Positions 5,683 through 6,669 of a DNA stretch of 6,669 bases are shown in pieces. Made by a program: the position numbers and the translations under genes. A model generated the notes under the pieces. It was not told the DNA's origin. It worked only from the letters and a program-made list of their open reading frames with translations, and did no database searches. Source of the DNA: Candidatus Methanolliviera sp. GoM_asphalt (GTDB lineage: Archaea; Halobacteriota; Methanoliparia; Methanoliparales; Methanoliparaceae); the NCBI GenBank assembly GCA_902158745.1, contig CABGHH010000092.1, forward strand, positions 1 to 6,669. The letters run 5' to 3'. Numbering within the stretch: the stretch's first letter is position 1; every line of letters begins with the position of its first letter.

Positions 5683-6321
5683 TCACAGATATCTTTTAAA
5701 CCATTCTAAACTTATATCGATCGCTTTATCTCTTAAACTCAGATCCATAAACCTATGATCTGCTCCATCGATGATCTTCAACTCTTTTGGCTCATCTGCA
5801 CAATCATATAGTTCTCTTGCATGTGAGATTGGGACGAGTTCATCTTTATCACCGTGGATTATCATGATCGGGCACCTGATATCCTGTATGACGTCCCTTG
5901 CATCACTTTTAAGGTATCCCAAGCGGTAAGGTGCCGACCACGTAACTATCGCTTTTATTTCTTCCTCCGCCGCGATCAGGATCGATAGATATCCACCCAT
6001 ACTGCTGCCAAAAAGACCGATATTGGCATCGACGGATGGCTGATTTTTGATGAGGTTTATCGCCGCCCTCAAGTCCTCAATCCTATTGGAAAGATCTCTG
6101 ATCTTATCCCCTTCGCTCTCTCCGCACCCCCTGAAATCGAACCTGAATACCGAAAAATCGTTTGAGAACCTTTTCGCTATCTCGATATACTTCTCGCTAT
6201 CTTTATAGCTATCGAGTCCGTGGCACGTGATGACGCATGGACTTTCTTTTTCCTCTCCTTTCATCGGGTGAAAGACTCCTACCAGCTTCTTATCTTTACT
6301 TAAGAATTCGACTCTTCTCAT
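5683..6321 (-). CDS. Alpha/beta hydrolase, serine-type (dienelactone hydrolase/S33-like)
   Basis: This 212-residue single-domain alpha/beta hydrolase lacks a signal peptide or membrane segment, so it is probably cytoplasmic. The catalytic triad is clear: S107 in the nucleophile elbow GSSMGG (105-110), D160 in HGDKDELVP (156-164) and H189 in GADHRF (186-191). CHGLDSYKDS (33-42) supplies the oxyanion hole, and FDFRGCGESEG (61-71) is the usual loop after strand 4. Relatives include esterases, dienelactone hydrolases and acyl-peptide hydrolase-like proteins; the substrate cannot be told from sequence. The lid region between strands 6 and 7 is short. The start at ATG 6321 is preceded by a weak GAAGAA and a TATA box about 50 bases upstream. 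It is transcribed alone and ends only 4 nt from truD, tail to tail. Confidence 0.88.
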   Translation of the reverse strand: MRRVEFLSKDKKLVGVFHPMKGEEKESPCVITCHGLDSYKDSEKYIEIAKRFSNDFSVFRFDFRGCGESEGDKIRDLSNRIEDLRAAINLIKNQPSVDANIGLFGSSMGGYLSILIAAEEEIKAIVTWSAPYRLGYLKSDARDVIQDIRCPIMIIHGDKDELVPISHARELYDCADEPKELKIIDGADHRFMDLSLRDKAIDISLEWFKRYL

Positions 6322-6370
6322 ATTAATTCTTCAAAATTTAGCTCATCCCACAAAGATTACGTTTTTCTCA

Positions 6371-6384
6371 TCTAATATAAATAG
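6371..6384 (-). promoter_or_regulatory. TATA promoter of the alpha/beta hydrolase gene
   Basis: The minus strand reads CTATTTATATTAGA, with the same TTTATATT core as the NYN promoter. The expected transcription start is near 6352, giving a leader of about 30 nt before the ATG at 6321. Confidence 0.5.
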
Positions 6385-6522
6385 TTCTACACCAGCTCCG
6401 TGCTTCTCTGTTTCCACTATCAGAGAGAGATCGAAGAGTTTAAATATCTTAAAATCTAAAATTGTGCAGATGAAATTAAAGATTATGATAACTAGTATAA
6501 AGATTCCTAAATAAGATAACAA

Positions 6523-6530
6523 TATTTATA
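6523..6530 (+). promoter_or_regulatory. TATA box of the transposase gene
   Basis: TATTTATA lies about 27 bases before the ATG at 6554, so transcription would begin at or within a few bases of the start codon. No ribosome-binding site is present in the intervening bases, which fits a leaderless message. Confidence 0.45.
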
Positions 6531-6553
6531 ACCTTTAACGTCCTACTGATCTT

Positions 6554-6669
6554 ATGCCATTCGAAAGCAAACGTAAAAAACTGGTTTTGACCAGCGAAGA
6601 AGTTGAAAAATTAACCGAGATAAGCTGCTCCAGAACTCAACCCGTGAGATCTGTAGAAAGAGCAAAGAT
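6554..6669 (+). mobile_element. IS630-family transposase, N-terminal fragment cut by window edge
   Basis: Thirty-eight complete codons run open to the right edge from ATG 6554. The reading MPFESKRKKLVLTSEEVEKL, followed by a segment with SRTQPVRSVERAK, has the pattern typical of the start of IS630/Tc1-mariner-group transposases: L-T-x-E-E-x-x-x-L, then S-R-T-x-P-x-R-x-V-E-R-A-K, the first helices of the DNA-binding helix-turn-helix. The DDE catalytic domain would lie outside the window, so whether the copy is intact is unknown. It faces away from the hydrolase gene. Arginine uses both CGT and AGA. The call rests on a short piece and on family memory. Confidence 0.72.

Larger units (their letters stand above)
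6322..6553. other. Intergenic region between hydrolase gene and transposase
   Basis: This 232-base gap holds the divergent hydrolase and transposase promoters. A weak inverted repeat, TCTCTG (6405-6410) with CAGAGA (6421-6426), is its only other structure. I see no tRNA or convincing small gene. The left end of the insertion element should lie somewhere in its right half, but without the other end the terminal repeat cannot be defined. Confidence 0.5.

Noticed and set aside
6405..6426. Inverted repeat TCTCTG/CAGAGA as an insertion-element end
   Set aside because: The stem is only 6 bp, low in complexity, and there is no partner end in the window to compare with.
776..6538. Exact 14-base match TTTATAACCTTTAA at 776-789 and 6525-6538
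   Set aside because: One copy is inside ycaO coding sequence (KGYKK codons) and the other overlaps the transposase TATA box; an AT-rich coincidence is the simplest explanation.

Overview
The window comes from an archaeon, most likely a methanogen or a related methane- or alkane-oxidising euryarchaeote. The evidence is a YcaO protein of the McrA-thioamidation type at the left edge, the archaeal translation genes for L40e, Pth2 and TruD, and TATA-box style promoters such as TTTATATA, some placed so close to the start codon that leaderless transcripts are likely. I cannot name the genus from this sequence.

Left block (1-2807). A YcaO gene on the minus strand runs off the left edge; about two thirds of it is present. 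It is divergent, across a 176-base control region, from a tight plus-strand pair: an LsrF/class I aldolase-family enzyme and a zinc-dependent medium-chain dehydrogenase, whose stop and start codons are 2 nt apart. The pair probably acts on successive steps of one sugar or keto-phosphate pathway, but the substrate cannot be read from the sequence.

Middle (2808-3657). A convergent, AT-rich minus-strand gene encodes an apparently two-domain protein: an RPA-like OB fold followed by a Zc3h12a/Regnase-like NYN ribonuclease domain. A short perfect hairpin overlaps its stop codon, and imperfect inverted repeats lie on either side of the gene.

Right block (3832-6321). Ribosomal protein L40e, peptidyl-tRNA hydrolase Pth2 and tRNA pseudouridine synthase TruD form a plus-strand translation cluster; pth2 and truD overlap as ATGA. 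A minus-strand alpha/beta hydrolase converges on truD with a gap of only 4 nt.

Right edge (6554-6669). The first 38 codons of what looks like an IS630-family transposase enter the window with their own TATA box.

The left block uses mostly CGN arginine codons, whereas the genes to its right use almost only AGA/AGG. This is a compositional break at about 2.8-2.9 kb. No stretch over 300 bases lacks a gene; the longest gaps are 809-984, 3658-3831 and 6322-6553. No tRNA, rRNA or CRISPR array was seen.
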